Of a stretch of 12,763 nt of DNA, positions 5,978-12,723 are shown piece after piece; the first letter of the stretch is position 1, and each line of letters starts with the position of its first letter. Under the pieces are notes generated by a model that saw only the letters and a program-made list of their open reading frames with translations, was not told the origin of the DNA and did not search any database. This DNA is from a bacterium (lineage in GTDB: Bacteria > Actinomycetota > Acidimicrobiia > Acidimicrobiales > CATQHL01): contig JAPONU010000353.1 in the NCBI GenBank assembly GCA_026713745.1, positions 1-12,763 on the forward strand, written 5' to 3'. A program made the position numbers and the translations under genes.

Positions 5978-6991
5978 GTCAGCTTAGAGTTCGAGGCCGA
6001 GGCGCTCCGAGTGCTGCGCTCAATCCCCGAGTTGGCGGTGACGGTGAACGACGAGCGGGACCCCCGGGGCGATGCTGCAATCCGATACGGCGGCGTCGAT
6101 ATCCCGGTCGCTCTCGAATTCAAGACGCGGGTGAGCAGCGCTGCGGCCCATCAGATCGTTCACCGGGCGCAACAGCATGAGATGCCGACGGTGGTGATCG
6201 CCGCTGAAATGACCGGCGGAGCCCGTGAGATCCTCGACGGGGCGGGAATCGGGTCGATAGACGGGCTCGGCAACGTCCGGCTGGCGTTGCCCGGCCTGCT
6301 CATGAGGATCAGCGGCACCACTCGCCCTCGACGACCCACTGCCCCCACCCGCCTGTCGGGCAAGTCCAGCCTCGTGGTCCAAGCCATGCTCCTCGATGTC
6401 GAGCGGTCCTGGCACGTATCAACTCTCGCACAGCGATGCGGCGTGTCCGCCGGACTGGCGCATCGCGTGCTGCGGCGCCTCGAGGACGAGGGTGTCGTGG
6501 CGACCGACGGCGCTGGACCGAGGAAGGCGCGACGGCTCTCGAACCCCGCGGCACTGCTCGATCTCTGGGCCGAGGAGCACCGCGACCGCCCGACGCGGCG
6601 ACCAGTATTCCTCCTCGCGCAGACCACCGATCAGATGATCGACAGATTGTGCGAAGGCCTGGAGACAGCTGCGGTGGACTATGCACTCACGGGCGCTGCC
6701 GCCGCGGCACGCATCGCGCCGTTCCTCACCAGCGTTCCCGTCGCCGAAGTGTGGTTGTCGAGCATGGCCGCCACGAGCGAGGTGTGTAACGAACTCGGGG
6801 CAACGCCGGTGGAGTCGGGGCCCAACGTGGTGCTTCTCCAGGAGCGCGACGACGCACCGTTGGCGTTTCGGACTCGCGAGAACGGCGTGTGGACAGCCAA
6901 CGTGTTCCGGCTCTACGTCGATACACGCCGCGACACGCAGCGCGGCCGCGAGCAGAGCGACCATCTTCGACGCGAGGTGATCGGGTTTTGA
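5972..6991 (+). CDS. AbiEi-type antitoxin/autorepressor (type IV toxin-antitoxin)
   Basis: The 339-residue protein has the layout of large AbiEi-family antitoxins. Residues 1-115 form an N-terminal domain with a restriction-endonuclease-like look (VALEFKTRV, VVIAAEM, GIGSIDGLGNVRL). Residues 130-200 are a winged helix (VSTLAQRCGVSAGLAHRVLRRLEDEGVV). Residues 210-339 are the C-terminal toxin-neutralising-type domain (YALTGAAAAARIAP, TANVFRLYVDT, RGREQSDHLRREVI). In the family this protein represses its own operon and counteracts the AbiEii nucleotidyltransferase. GTG at 5972 was chosen because AAGG lies eight bases upstream and the operator is symmetric around the promoter. An in-frame GTG at 5954 is less likely. 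The toxin gene overlaps by four bases but is broken, so this antitoxin appears to be an orphan. Confidence 0.85.
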   Translation: MNVSLEFEAEALRVLRSIPELAVTVNDERDPRGDAAIRYGGVDIPVALEFKTRVSSAAAHQIVHRAQQHEMPTVVIAAEMTGGAREILDGAGIGSIDGLGNVRLALPGLLMRISGTTRPRRPTAPTRLSGKSSLVVQAMLLDVERSWHVSTLAQRCGVSAGLAHRVLRRLEDEGVVATDGAGPRKARRLSNPAALLDLWAEEHRDRPTRRPVFLLAQTTDQMIDRLCEGLETAAVDYALTGAAAAARIAPFLTSVPVAEVWLSSMAATSEVCNELGATPVESGPNVVLLQERDDAPLAFRTRENGVWTANVFRLYVDTRRDTQRGREQSDHLRREVIGF

Positions 6992-7568
6992 CCGAGCGCC
7001 ACCGCCACGACTCCTACAGCCAGCCGGCAACGCTCCGATGCGAGCGAGCACTGGTAACGCTGATTGGCGACATCGGCCCATGGAGCGAGCGCATCGTGCT
7101 GGTGGGCGGGCTCGTCCCGCGCTACATCATCGGCTCGCTGCCGCTCGGGGCGGCGCCTCACGTCGGCTCGACCGACGTTGATCTCGTCATCGAGCTTGCT
7201 GTCGAGGAGGCCGCCGAGACCTATGAGACCCTGCAGACGAACCTGAAGAAATCCGGATTCGCGTCGAGCGAACCCAGCTACCGGTGGTTCCGCAGGGTCG
7301 ACGGAACCACGGTGATGGTGGAGTTCCTCTGTGAGACCGATCGGATCGAGGCCGGGCGAATCTACCGACCCAAGCAGTGCGGGAAGAGCACCAAGTGATC
7401 GACGCGCTCCAGATGCTGGCAGAACGCTTCCTCAGCACCGACCACGACGGGCCGATCGCCTACGCTGACTTCCTCGCCGCACCCGACGACATCGACGGCA
7501 ACGCGCGGCTGCGCAACGAAGCAGTGGCAGCCGTAAGCCAGTTCCTCACCGCGGCACGGGCGAACTAA
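6988..7568 (+). pseudogene. AbiEii-type nucleotidyltransferase toxin, internally deleted and frameshifted
   Basis: A TTG start overlaps the antitoxin stop (TTGA) and has GAGGTGA at a proper distance. The first 125 residues are a minimal nucleotidyltransferase N-terminus: VLVGGLVPRYIIGS, then STDVDLVIEL with the DxD metal ligands (residues 63 and 65), RWFRRVDGTTVMVEFLCETD and EAGRIYRPKQ. The frame ends at 7398. In another frame from about 7386, the text continues VIDALQMLAERF, DGPIAYADFLA, LRNEAVAAVSQFL, which is the usual C-terminal end of the same family. Roughly 100 residues of the middle are missing. The family pairs with AbiEi and blocks growth by nucleotidyl transfer. This copy should be inactive, although a 136-residue NTase-like product could still be made. 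Confidence 0.75.
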
Positions 7569-7615
7569 CCGCCAGCGGTACTTGCGCCACGCGAGGCGTA
7601 TCCGCCGCCCGAAAC

Positions 7616-7936
7616 AGGTTCGACACGCCGTGCGACTACGAGCCGGACGTGCCGAACGCCAAGGCGTACCCGGTGGACTACCGGATCGACGGCAAGAACG
7701 GCGTCCCGCTCTTCGTCTACGGCGTATCCAACCGCGACAAGGCACGGCTGACGACCATCATGCTGGGCTACTTCCACCGCCACAGACTCGAGTTCGAGTC
7801 CGTCATCGTCTTCGCGGACCAGACCGAGATCCCCAGCGTCGACCTGGCGAGACTCTCCGACGTGGGCGGGGACCTGATCTCGTCGCTGGAATCGACAGAG
7901 GACCTCAACCGGAAGCTCCTGCGGCGAGTGGCCTAG
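7616..7936 (+). pseudogene. C-terminal half of an unknown conserved protein (DUF1828/DUF1829-like, tentative), 5' truncated
   Basis: The open frame reads RFDTPCDYEPD, then YPVDYRIDGKNGVPLFVYGV, TIMLGYFHRHRLEFESVIVF, LARLSDVGGDLISSL and ends NRKLLRRVA. It has clean codon bias, so it was a real gene, and the style resembles the C-terminal part of DUF1828/DUF1829-type proteins. That name is uncertain. The sequence before 7616 does not continue the fold, and the only start available (GTG 7649) lacks a ribosome binding site. The 5' half therefore seems to have been lost at the junction with the broken AbiEii gene. The stop is 19 bases before copy 2 of the 91-residue gene. The same end-of-gene bases (GCCTAG) precede copy 1, so the two genes were probably an ancestral pair. 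Confidence 0.5.
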
Positions 7937-7955
7937 CTTCGATTCGGAGCCAGCG

Positions 7956-8231
7956 ATGCCAGATTCACCCGCCCCGCCGCCGAGCGACCCGCCACCCGAG
8001 GACCTCGATGAGGACTACGACCCCACCGAGAAGTTCGGGGGCCCCTCCCCGATTCGAGTCGTCACCCTCGACGAGGCGTTCCTCCGGGTCGTCGCCAACG
8101 ACCTCCACGAAGAATCCGGCTTCGACATCGCGGTCGGCGACGCGTTGAACATCTACGGCGAGCGCGGCCCCAACCCGATCCTCCCCGACGACTTCGACCT
8201 GGAGGCCTACTTCCGCCGCTACGGCCTGTAG
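7956..8231 (+). CDS. Acidic 91-residue protein, copy 2 of a duplicated gene
   Basis: This protein matches copy 1 (3310-3585) along its full length. Differences are few and mostly conservative, such as ADKFGAPT to TEKFGGPS, DQAF to DEAF and PEVGDA to AVGDA context changes. The proline-acidic N-terminal tail and the YGERGP...ILPDDFDLEAYFRRYGL end are kept. Both copies keep intact frames while many neighbours have decayed, which argues that the product is useful or the duplication recent. GGAG precedes the ATG. It follows the truncated upstream gene by 19 bases, so it may have been cotranscribed with it. The role is unknown; a small acidic protein of this kind could be an antitoxin, an inhibitor or an immunity factor. 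Confidence 0.85.
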   Translation: MPDSPAPPPSDPPPEDLDEDYDPTEKFGGPSPIRVVTLDEAFLRVVANDLHEESGFDIAVGDALNIYGERGPNPILPDDFDLEAYFRRYGL

Positions 8232-8239
8232 GCCACCCA

Positions 8240-8420
8240 CTCTGTCTGCCGGCGCTCGCCACCCCGATCGCCGAGTTCCTCACCGAATTGGACCTGCACG
8301 AGGTCACGGTCGTCTTCAACAACCCCCTCCCTCTTCGGTGCCCTCTCCAAGCGGCCGGTTCTCGGCAAGCGGACCCGCTGCGACGTGTCCTCCCACCCGC
8401 AGCCTGACGCGCTCGCCGCC
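8240..8420 (+). pseudogene. Alpha/beta-hydrolase remnant 3, with internal deletion
   Basis: LCLPALATPIAEFLTELDLHEV is nearly the same as the matching part of remnant 2. It then breaks at VVFNN where the NDWGG elbow should follow. In a different frame soon after, LFGALSKRPV resembles the later FG-x-x-x-KRP segment of the same hydrolase type. The stretch begins about nine bases after the stop of the 91-residue gene. No start codon or ribosome binding site is present. Confidence 0.65.
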
Positions 8421-8507
8421 ACTCCGTGGAACTTGCGCCATCGCCTCTGGCGGTAGTCGCGATGCGCTGCGCCACTGTTCGCCTGAGGCCTCGAGATTCC
8501 ATGATGG

Positions 8508-8521
8508 TCATGACGTCATGA
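8508..8521. promoter_or_regulatory. Perfect 14-base palindrome
   Basis: TCATGACGTCATGA is fully self-complementary and stands in the gene-free stretch 8421-8642. It could bind a dimeric regulator. No adjacent promoter is evident, so its role is open. Confidence 0.3.
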
Positions 8522-8642
8522 GGTGCTGCCCCGGACACGGGTGCGAGGGGCGCCGCTCTGGAGTGCCGCGAGTCGGTACGTTTCTAGATTGCCAGAATTG
8601 AGCCATATCTAGAGCAACAAGTCGATCAGATCTCTACTATTC

Positions 8643-8690
8643 GACGTTCACTTGCCATTGTGAGACGTACTAGTTGCAGTTATGCGACGT
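8643..8690 (+). promoter_or_regulatory. Three GACGT direct repeats at helical spacing (operator candidate)
   Basis: GACGT occurs at 8643, 8664 and 8686, that is every 21-22 bases or two helical turns. The following bases are also similar (TTGCCATTGTGA and TTGCAGTTATGC). The array covers the -35 region and spacer of the promoter for the DGQHR gene. Confidence 0.6.
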
Positions 8691-8702
8691 ATCAGATAGG
8701 AT
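8674..8702 (+). promoter_or_regulatory. Promoter of the DGQHR-domain gene
   Basis: TTGCAG (8674-8679) and TAGGAT (8697-8702) are 17 bases apart. The expected transcription start near 8709 leaves an untranslated leader of about 57 bases before the ATG at 8766. Confidence 0.65.
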
Positions 8703-8708
8703 GGCGGA

Positions 8709-8734
8709 GCCGGGTAGCGGATTCGCTGCCCGGC
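8709..8734 (+). promoter_or_regulatory. Leader hairpin at the predicted 5' end of the DGQHR transcript
   Basis: GCCGGG-AGCG pairs with CGCT-CCCGGC across a GATT loop with one mismatch. It sits at the predicted first transcribed bases and leaves the ribosome binding site (GGAG, 8757-8760) free, so it more likely affects mRNA stability than translation. Confidence 0.5.
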
Positions 8735-8765
8735 CGTTGTACGACTCGGACCGAATGGAGACCCA

Positions 8766-9884
8766 ATGACATCAGCAAGCTTCAGCAACCGCCTCCGCCC
8801 CACCTTCCAGGTCCCCGCGACGCGGGGCCGGATGGGCACGACCAACTACTACACCGCGACGCTCCCCTTCGGGGCAGTCACGAAGCTCTTCACCTTCGAC
8901 CCCGACAAGATGCTCGAACTAACGCCGGAGAACCGTTCCCAGAGAACGCTGATCGCCAAGCGAGTCCCCGAGATCGCCGCCTACGTGCTGGACCACGAGG
9001 ACTACATCTTCTCCTCCATCACCGTCTCGGTCGACTCCGACGAGGTCGAGTTCCATCCCGTCGAGATGGGCGCCGACATCGGCAACCTGGTGCTGCCCCT
9101 GGAGGCGAAATATGTGATCAATGACGGCCAGCACCGCGTGGCGGGCATCTCCGAGGCGCTGCGACAGGACCCGAAGCTCGCGGAAGACACGATCTCGGTG
9201 GTCGTGCTGCCCGACGGCGGCCTCGAGCGCAGCCAGCAGATCTTCTCTGATCTCAACCGCACCGTCCGCAAGACGTCGAAGTCTCTCGACATCCTCTTCG
9301 ACCACCGACTGCCGATCAACCGCATCACCATGGAGTGCCTCGAGGAAGTCCCACTGTTCGAGGGCCGCATCGACTTAGAGCGCGTGTCGCTGTCGGTGCG
9401 CTCGCCGAAGTTCGCCACCCTCTCGGGGCTGCAGCAGGCCAACATCCAACTTCTCGGCAACCCCGCCGAGAAGCTCCCCGTAGCGCAAATTGACGAACTC
9501 ACAAGGCAGGCGATTGCGTTCTGGACCCGCCTCACGGACTTGGTGACGCCTTGGCGCAGCATCCTTGACGGGGACGTCAAGGCTCAGGACGCGCGCCAGC
9601 TCTACGTCTCGTCCTACGCGCTGTCACTGTGGGCCCTCGGCTTCGCGGGCGCCGGCGCCCGCGCCGCGCACAACGGCTCCAATGGGCACTGGATCGGCTC
9701 CCTCGACGGACTCGCAGACATCGACTGGCGCAAGACCAACCCCGACTGGCAGGGCATCTGCATGGCAGACAAAGAAATCGTCACCCGCGCACCCACAAGG
9801 CGAGCAACCGCCACATACATCATGTGGAAACTTGGCCTCGAAGCCGAACGCCCACCAACAGTCATCTCCGACAGGCTCTTCTAG
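8766..9884 (+). CDS. DGQHR-domain protein, DndB-like
   Basis: The 372-residue protein carries the signature of the DndB/DGQHR group. It has an N-terminal beta-rich part (TNYYTATLPFGAV), KRVPEIAAYVLDHEDYIFSSITV (66-88), YVINDGQHRVAGI (116-128) with the DGQHR box at 120-124, and IFSDLNRTVRKTSKSLDILFD (159-179). DndB is known as a regulator of DNA phosphorothioation clusters. Related DGQHR/ParB-like proteins (DpdB) occur in 7-deazaguanine DNA modification. Neither the dndCDE nor the dpd partners are present here, so this is a solo copy. Its only same-strand partner is the reverse transcriptase 235 bases downstream. The ATG has GGAG five bases upstream, and the gene has its own promoter with a direct-repeat operator. 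A nucleic-acid-related role is likely; the exact activity is unknown. Confidence 0.85.
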   Translation: MTSASFSNRLRPTFQVPATRGRMGTTNYYTATLPFGAVTKLFTFDPDKMLELTPENRSQRTLIAKRVPEIAAYVLDHEDYIFSSITVSVDSDEVEFHPVEMGADIGNLVLPLEAKYVINDGQHRVAGISEALRQDPKLAEDTISVVVLPDGGLERSQQIFSDLNRTVRKTSKSLDILFDHRLPINRITMECLEEVPLFEGRIDLERVSLSVRSPKFATLSGLQQANIQLLGNPAEKLPVAQIDELTRQAIAFWTRLTDLVTPWRSILDGDVKAQDARQLYVSSYALSLWALGFAGAGARAAHNGSNGHWIGSLDGLADIDWRKTNPDWQGICMADKEIVTRAPTRRATATYIMWKLGLEAERPPTVISDRLF

Positions 9885-10119
9885 CGCTCCCTCGCTCACC
9901 CCCCCATTGGCGTTCCATTCGAAAGAAGAGTCGCCCGTTGCTAAGGCCAGCGCCACCCACCCGGCAGAGACGAAGCGAGACGCCGCGCCTACCACGACAC
10001 GGCGTCGACGACGAGTCGTCTCGACGCCTACCGCCTAAGCGGTCTGCGGCCACAACTGGAGATGCCGACGGCGGCGGGGGCTCATGCACTCCGACACTGA
10101 GACTCAGAAAGGAGGAACC
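9885..10119 (+). ncRNA. 235-base structured gap before the reverse transcriptase (candidate RNA partner)
   Basis: No convincing protein gene lies here, although the surrounding genes are on the same strand. Two strong hairpins stand side by side. In 10001-10028, GGCGTCGA pairs with TCGACGCC and the interior can pair further. In 10030-10043, ACCGC pairs with GCGGT across CTAA. Several defence reverse transcriptases and retrons use a non-coding RNA next to the gene. Whether this stretch is such an RNA or simply the leader of the mRNA is not decided by sequence. Confidence 0.35.
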
Positions 10120-11628
10120 GTGCGCTCCTCATGTCCCCACGGCGGCGACCATCCACCAACGTTGACCGAGGTCTCGGCCAACCTGCGGGCTGGGGCTGAT
10201 TGGGCCAGCAGGCGGGATCTGCCGGACATCGATGGATGGGACGACTTCAATGCGGCCCCCGACCTGGTGCGCCAGCGCCTGATCAGCCGCTTGCAGGAAG
10301 GCCGTTGCCCCTCCGTCGCCCACACGTTCCCGCTTCCAAAGACCGGCAAGGACGAGGTCCGCAAGATGGCGTGGCTCAACCCGTATGACGATCTCTACTT
10401 CCGGATCATTGTCGGACGTGTTGCGCGCGCGGTCGAGGCGGCGCTTGGGCCGGATGTGTTCAGCTATCGGCTTGCGGACGATCCGCCGGCGTGGTCCGTG
10501 CGGGATGTGCGAGTGGCATTCCGACTGCGACGCGAGCGCGCACAGGAGCTACTCGCAGAGGCTGGCTGCAATGCGATTGCCGTGGCCGACTTGAGGCACT
10601 ACTACCCCTCGGTTGAGCCCGAGGTCGTCATGAACGCTCTGTACCAGGCCAATGCGCCCCGTGGCGCGGTCACGCTCATCGGTGAATTGCTTCGCGACCT
10701 CGAACCTATGGGTACGCCACGGGGTCTGCCCATCGGTCCGGAGGCGTCCGGGGTGCTGGGCAACATCGTGCTGCTGGAACTCGACAAGGCGATCTCCTGC
10801 CGGGTGCGAGGCCACATCCGGTACACGGACGACAGCTGGCTATTCCTCCGAGCCGAGACCGAGTGGCCGGACGTTCACGAGGTCTACGCCACGTCAGCGT
10901 CGGATCTCGGACTTGAGGTCAACACCTCGAAGGTCGCGGTCTATCCGACGGGCAGCAAGGCTGCCGAGCACATCATCCAGCACGGACAGATCGCCTACCT
11001 GACTTCACCCGCTGCGACGTACCGAACACCGCAGCGATCTGCTTATGAACTGCGGGGGGTGCTCGACCGAGACGAACCGGACTGGGTCCTCGCCAAGTTC
11101 CATTTGGGGTCGCTCCGAACTGCGCAAAGTCCGCGCGCTCTGCCGATCCTTCGTGAGCAACCACGGTTGCTACAAGAAATACCGCACAGCGTGGGGCAAT
11201 ACCTCTCAGCCGTAGTTGGTTGCTCCCAGAATCGACAGCAGGTGGACCGTGACTGGCTCGTTGAGCACGCGACAGCGCGCCCGACCGCTCGATCTCTCGC
11301 AGGTCAGCTCCAACTCTGTCGGGTCGCCAGCCAACTTCGATTGGGCAAAGACCACGGCAACCGCCTGGTAGACCTCGCCGCTGATAGCGATCTCAGACGC
11401 CACGCCCCGCTCCAGGCGTGGGCAGCGAAGGCCTGGGGCTCATCCAAGGCGCACGCTCCGGGCCGCGCCGTCGAATACGCGTGCCACCTTGGGGACTTCT
11501 CTGTTCGACGAGCCTTCGCCCTGACACTGCCCCCAGACGCATCGACCCCCTCGAAGCGATCCGGCTGGCGCCGCAAGCTCCGATCGGTCGATCCGGATCT
11601 AGCGCCAACCCTTGCGCGGCTCGATTGA
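10120..11628 (+). CDS. Reverse transcriptase of the Abi/UG (defence-associated) type
   Basis: The 502-residue protein has the reverse-transcriptase palm and fingers in residues 65-280. The visible motifs are KTGKDEVRKMAWLNPYDDLYFR (74-95), motif A AVADLRHYYPSV (Asp157), motif B TPRGLPIGPEASGVLGNIVL (199-218), motif C YTDD (235-238, Asp237 and Asp238) and motif D LGLEVNTSKVAVY (263-275). The GPEAS block is typical of Abi/UG-type enzymes rather than group II introns, and there is no maturase or endonuclease domain. Residues 300-502 are helix-rich without a recognised domain, as in other Abi-type enzymes. GTG at 10120 was chosen because AAAGGAGG lies just upstream; an in-frame ATG at 10084 has a weaker site. 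A phage-defence role is inferred from type and context. I cannot assign it to a numbered UG/DRT class. Confidence 0.9.
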   Translation: MRSSCPHGGDHPPTLTEVSANLRAGADWASRRDLPDIDGWDDFNAAPDLVRQRLISRLQEGRCPSVAHTFPLPKTGKDEVRKMAWLNPYDDLYFRIIVGRVARAVEAALGPDVFSYRLADDPPAWSVRDVRVAFRLRRERAQELLAEAGCNAIAVADLRHYYPSVEPEVVMNALYQANAPRGAVTLIGELLRDLEPMGTPRGLPIGPEASGVLGNIVLLELDKAISCRVRGHIRYTDDSWLFLRAETEWPDVHEVYATSASDLGLEVNTSKVAVYPTGSKAAEHIIQHGQIAYLTSPAATYRTPQRSAYELRGVLDRDEPDWVLAKFHLGSLRTAQSPRALPILREQPRLLQEIPHSVGQYLSAVVGCSQNRQQVDRDWLVEHATARPTARSLAGQLQLCRVASQLRLGKDHGNRLVDLAADSDLRRHAPLQAWAAKAWGSSKAHAPGRAVEYACHLGDFSVRRAFALTLPPDASTPSKRSGWRRKLRSVDPDLAPTLARLD

Positions 11629-11741
11629 GAGTCGTCCATCATTGGCATTCGTTCCCACCCAGGCAAGGGGCTCGCCAGTTTCAGTCGCCAAGCGCAACCG
11701 AGTTGAGCAGTTGTGCTAGTACCTCGTTACGCTTTCCTGGC

Positions 11742-12356
11742 ATGAGAGGCTCGATCGCAGAACGAGTTGCCGGTCACGTTGCGGCGTTGTCGGAGCGGTC
11801 ATTCGTGGCGGTTCGCGACGTCGACGGATCACGCAGCGCCGTCGAGTCAGCGTTCTCGCGCATGGCCGCCGACGGCGACATCTTGCGTATCCGCAAGGGC
11901 CTCTACTGGAAGGGCGCAACAACGGCGTTGGGCATGTCGCCGCCCAGGGTCGAAGAGGTCGCCCTCCAACTCGGTGGGCCGGGCTCCGGGCCGGCGGGAA
12001 TCGCGGCTGCACATTGGTTGGGGCTCACGACGCAGGTGTCGGCGACGTATCTCGCTGCCGTGCCGGCCCGGGCACCAACACCCTGGCCGGGGGTCCGCTT
12101 CACACAGCGCCCGATCGATCGGCTGGTCCATTCGCTGACACCATCGGAGGTGGCAGTGCTGGAAGTCTTGCGCGCCGGTCCCGCCGTCGTCGAGACACCC
12201 TGGGCGGAACTTCCCGACGTGATCGCCCGGCTGGCGGCTTCCGGCACGGTGCGCCTTGATGCTCTGGACGAATCAGCAGCCACCGAACCCCACCGCCAGG
12301 CCCGCGCACGCTGGTCCGAAATCCGTGCCCACCCGGCGCTGATGCCATCGCGGTGA
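11742..12356 (+). CDS. Second AbiEi-type regulator (204 residues), toxin absent
   Basis: The N-terminus is a winged helix of the AbiEi type: AALSERSFVAVRDV, SAVESAFSRMAADGDILRIRKGLYWKG (about residues 32-58). It is followed by PRVEEVALQLGG, AAHWLGLTTQVSATYLAAVPARA and a C-terminal helical part ending WSEIRAHPALMPSR. The gene differs in size and sequence from the AbiEi gene at 5972, so it is a separate lineage. No ribosome binding site precedes the ATG, and TACGCT about ten bases upstream could drive a leaderless mRNA, though its -35 is weak. It lies 113 bases after the reverse transcriptase. At its stop an overlapping GTG opens only an 11-codon frame, as if the toxin start had survived while the rest was lost. 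Confidence 0.75.
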   Translation: MRGSIAERVAGHVAALSERSFVAVRDVDGSRSAVESAFSRMAADGDILRIRKGLYWKGATTALGMSPPRVEEVALQLGGPGSGPAGIAAAHWLGLTTQVSATYLAAVPARAPTPWPGVRFTQRPIDRLVHSLTPSEVAVLEVLRAGPAVVETPWAELPDVIARLAASGTVRLDALDESAATEPHRQARARWSEIRAHPALMPSR

Positions 12357-12540
12357 TCCTTGTCGTCGAAAACGCGTCAGTGCTGTAACGACGCAGGCAG
12401 ATGGAACGACCGGCGCCGACCTCTCAATTCGCGTTCTATTCGAGGGTGTGCCGGCTCACCTAAACCCCCTCTGAACTGCGATTTCACGTCTAGGTGTGAC
12501 AACCGGGGACGTTGTCCGTGAGTCGAGAAGAACCGACGCC
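12357..12540. other. Gene-free stretch holding the right 62-base repeat
   Basis: No protein gene is supported here. It contains the 11-codon toxin-start relic at 12353-12388 and the second copy of the 62-63-base repeat. Confidence 0.5.
12432..12493 (+). repeat. 62-base sequence related to 5778-5840 (right copy)
   Basis: Same orientation as the left copy. The opening 15 bases are identical, and the CTGA and TTTCACG...CTAG blocks are kept. GAGGG can pair with CCCTC inside the copy. It lies 75 bases after the second AbiEi-type gene. Confidence 0.65.
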
Positions 12541-12723
12541 ATGACAGTAATTCGTCACAGTTTGACATGCGAGGTTCAACAGGCCAACTGGACGACCTTC
12601 AAACCCGGCTCGCGGATGCCGGCTGAGCCACCCGTCCGGATTCTCGACACTTCCGCTCTGATCGAGTTCAAGCGGACCACCTGCCGATCAAGATCTCGCT
12701 GGCAACCGCGTGCGCACGCCTGA
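12541..12723 (+). pseudogene. PIN-domain (VapC-like) toxin remnant
   Basis: After about 30 residues of unrelated N-terminal text, PPVRILDTSALIEFKR appears. It is the first strand and helix of a PIN-domain ribonuclease, with the first catalytic Asp in LDTSALIEF. The similarity then stops. The remaining three acidic positions and most of a normal 130-residue toxin are missing. A short piece in another frame (ISLATACARLNVE, ending at 12752) may be the tail of a different gene. Confidence 0.5.

Noticed and set aside
6419..7081. Minus-strand frame of 220 codons opposite the AbiEi gene
   Set aside because: It lies antisense to a recognisable winged-helix protein and shows no motif or ribosome binding site.
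8643..8690. CRISPR-like array in the repeats before the DGQHR gene
   Set aside because: There are only three short, imperfect units with a 21-22-base period and no spacers. Overlap with a promoter makes an operator far more likely.
9938..10165. Possible basic small protein from a TTG in the gap before the reverse transcriptase
   Set aside because: Composition is arginine- and proline-rich as expected from random GC-rich frames, it overlaps the reverse-transcriptase start, and the two hairpins lie inside it.
10120..11628. Group II intron maturase or retron as the identity of the reverse transcriptase
   Set aside because: There is no maturase X or HNH domain and no intron-like RNA ends. The YTDD and GPEAS motifs with a helical C-terminus fit Abi/UG types better than typical retrons.
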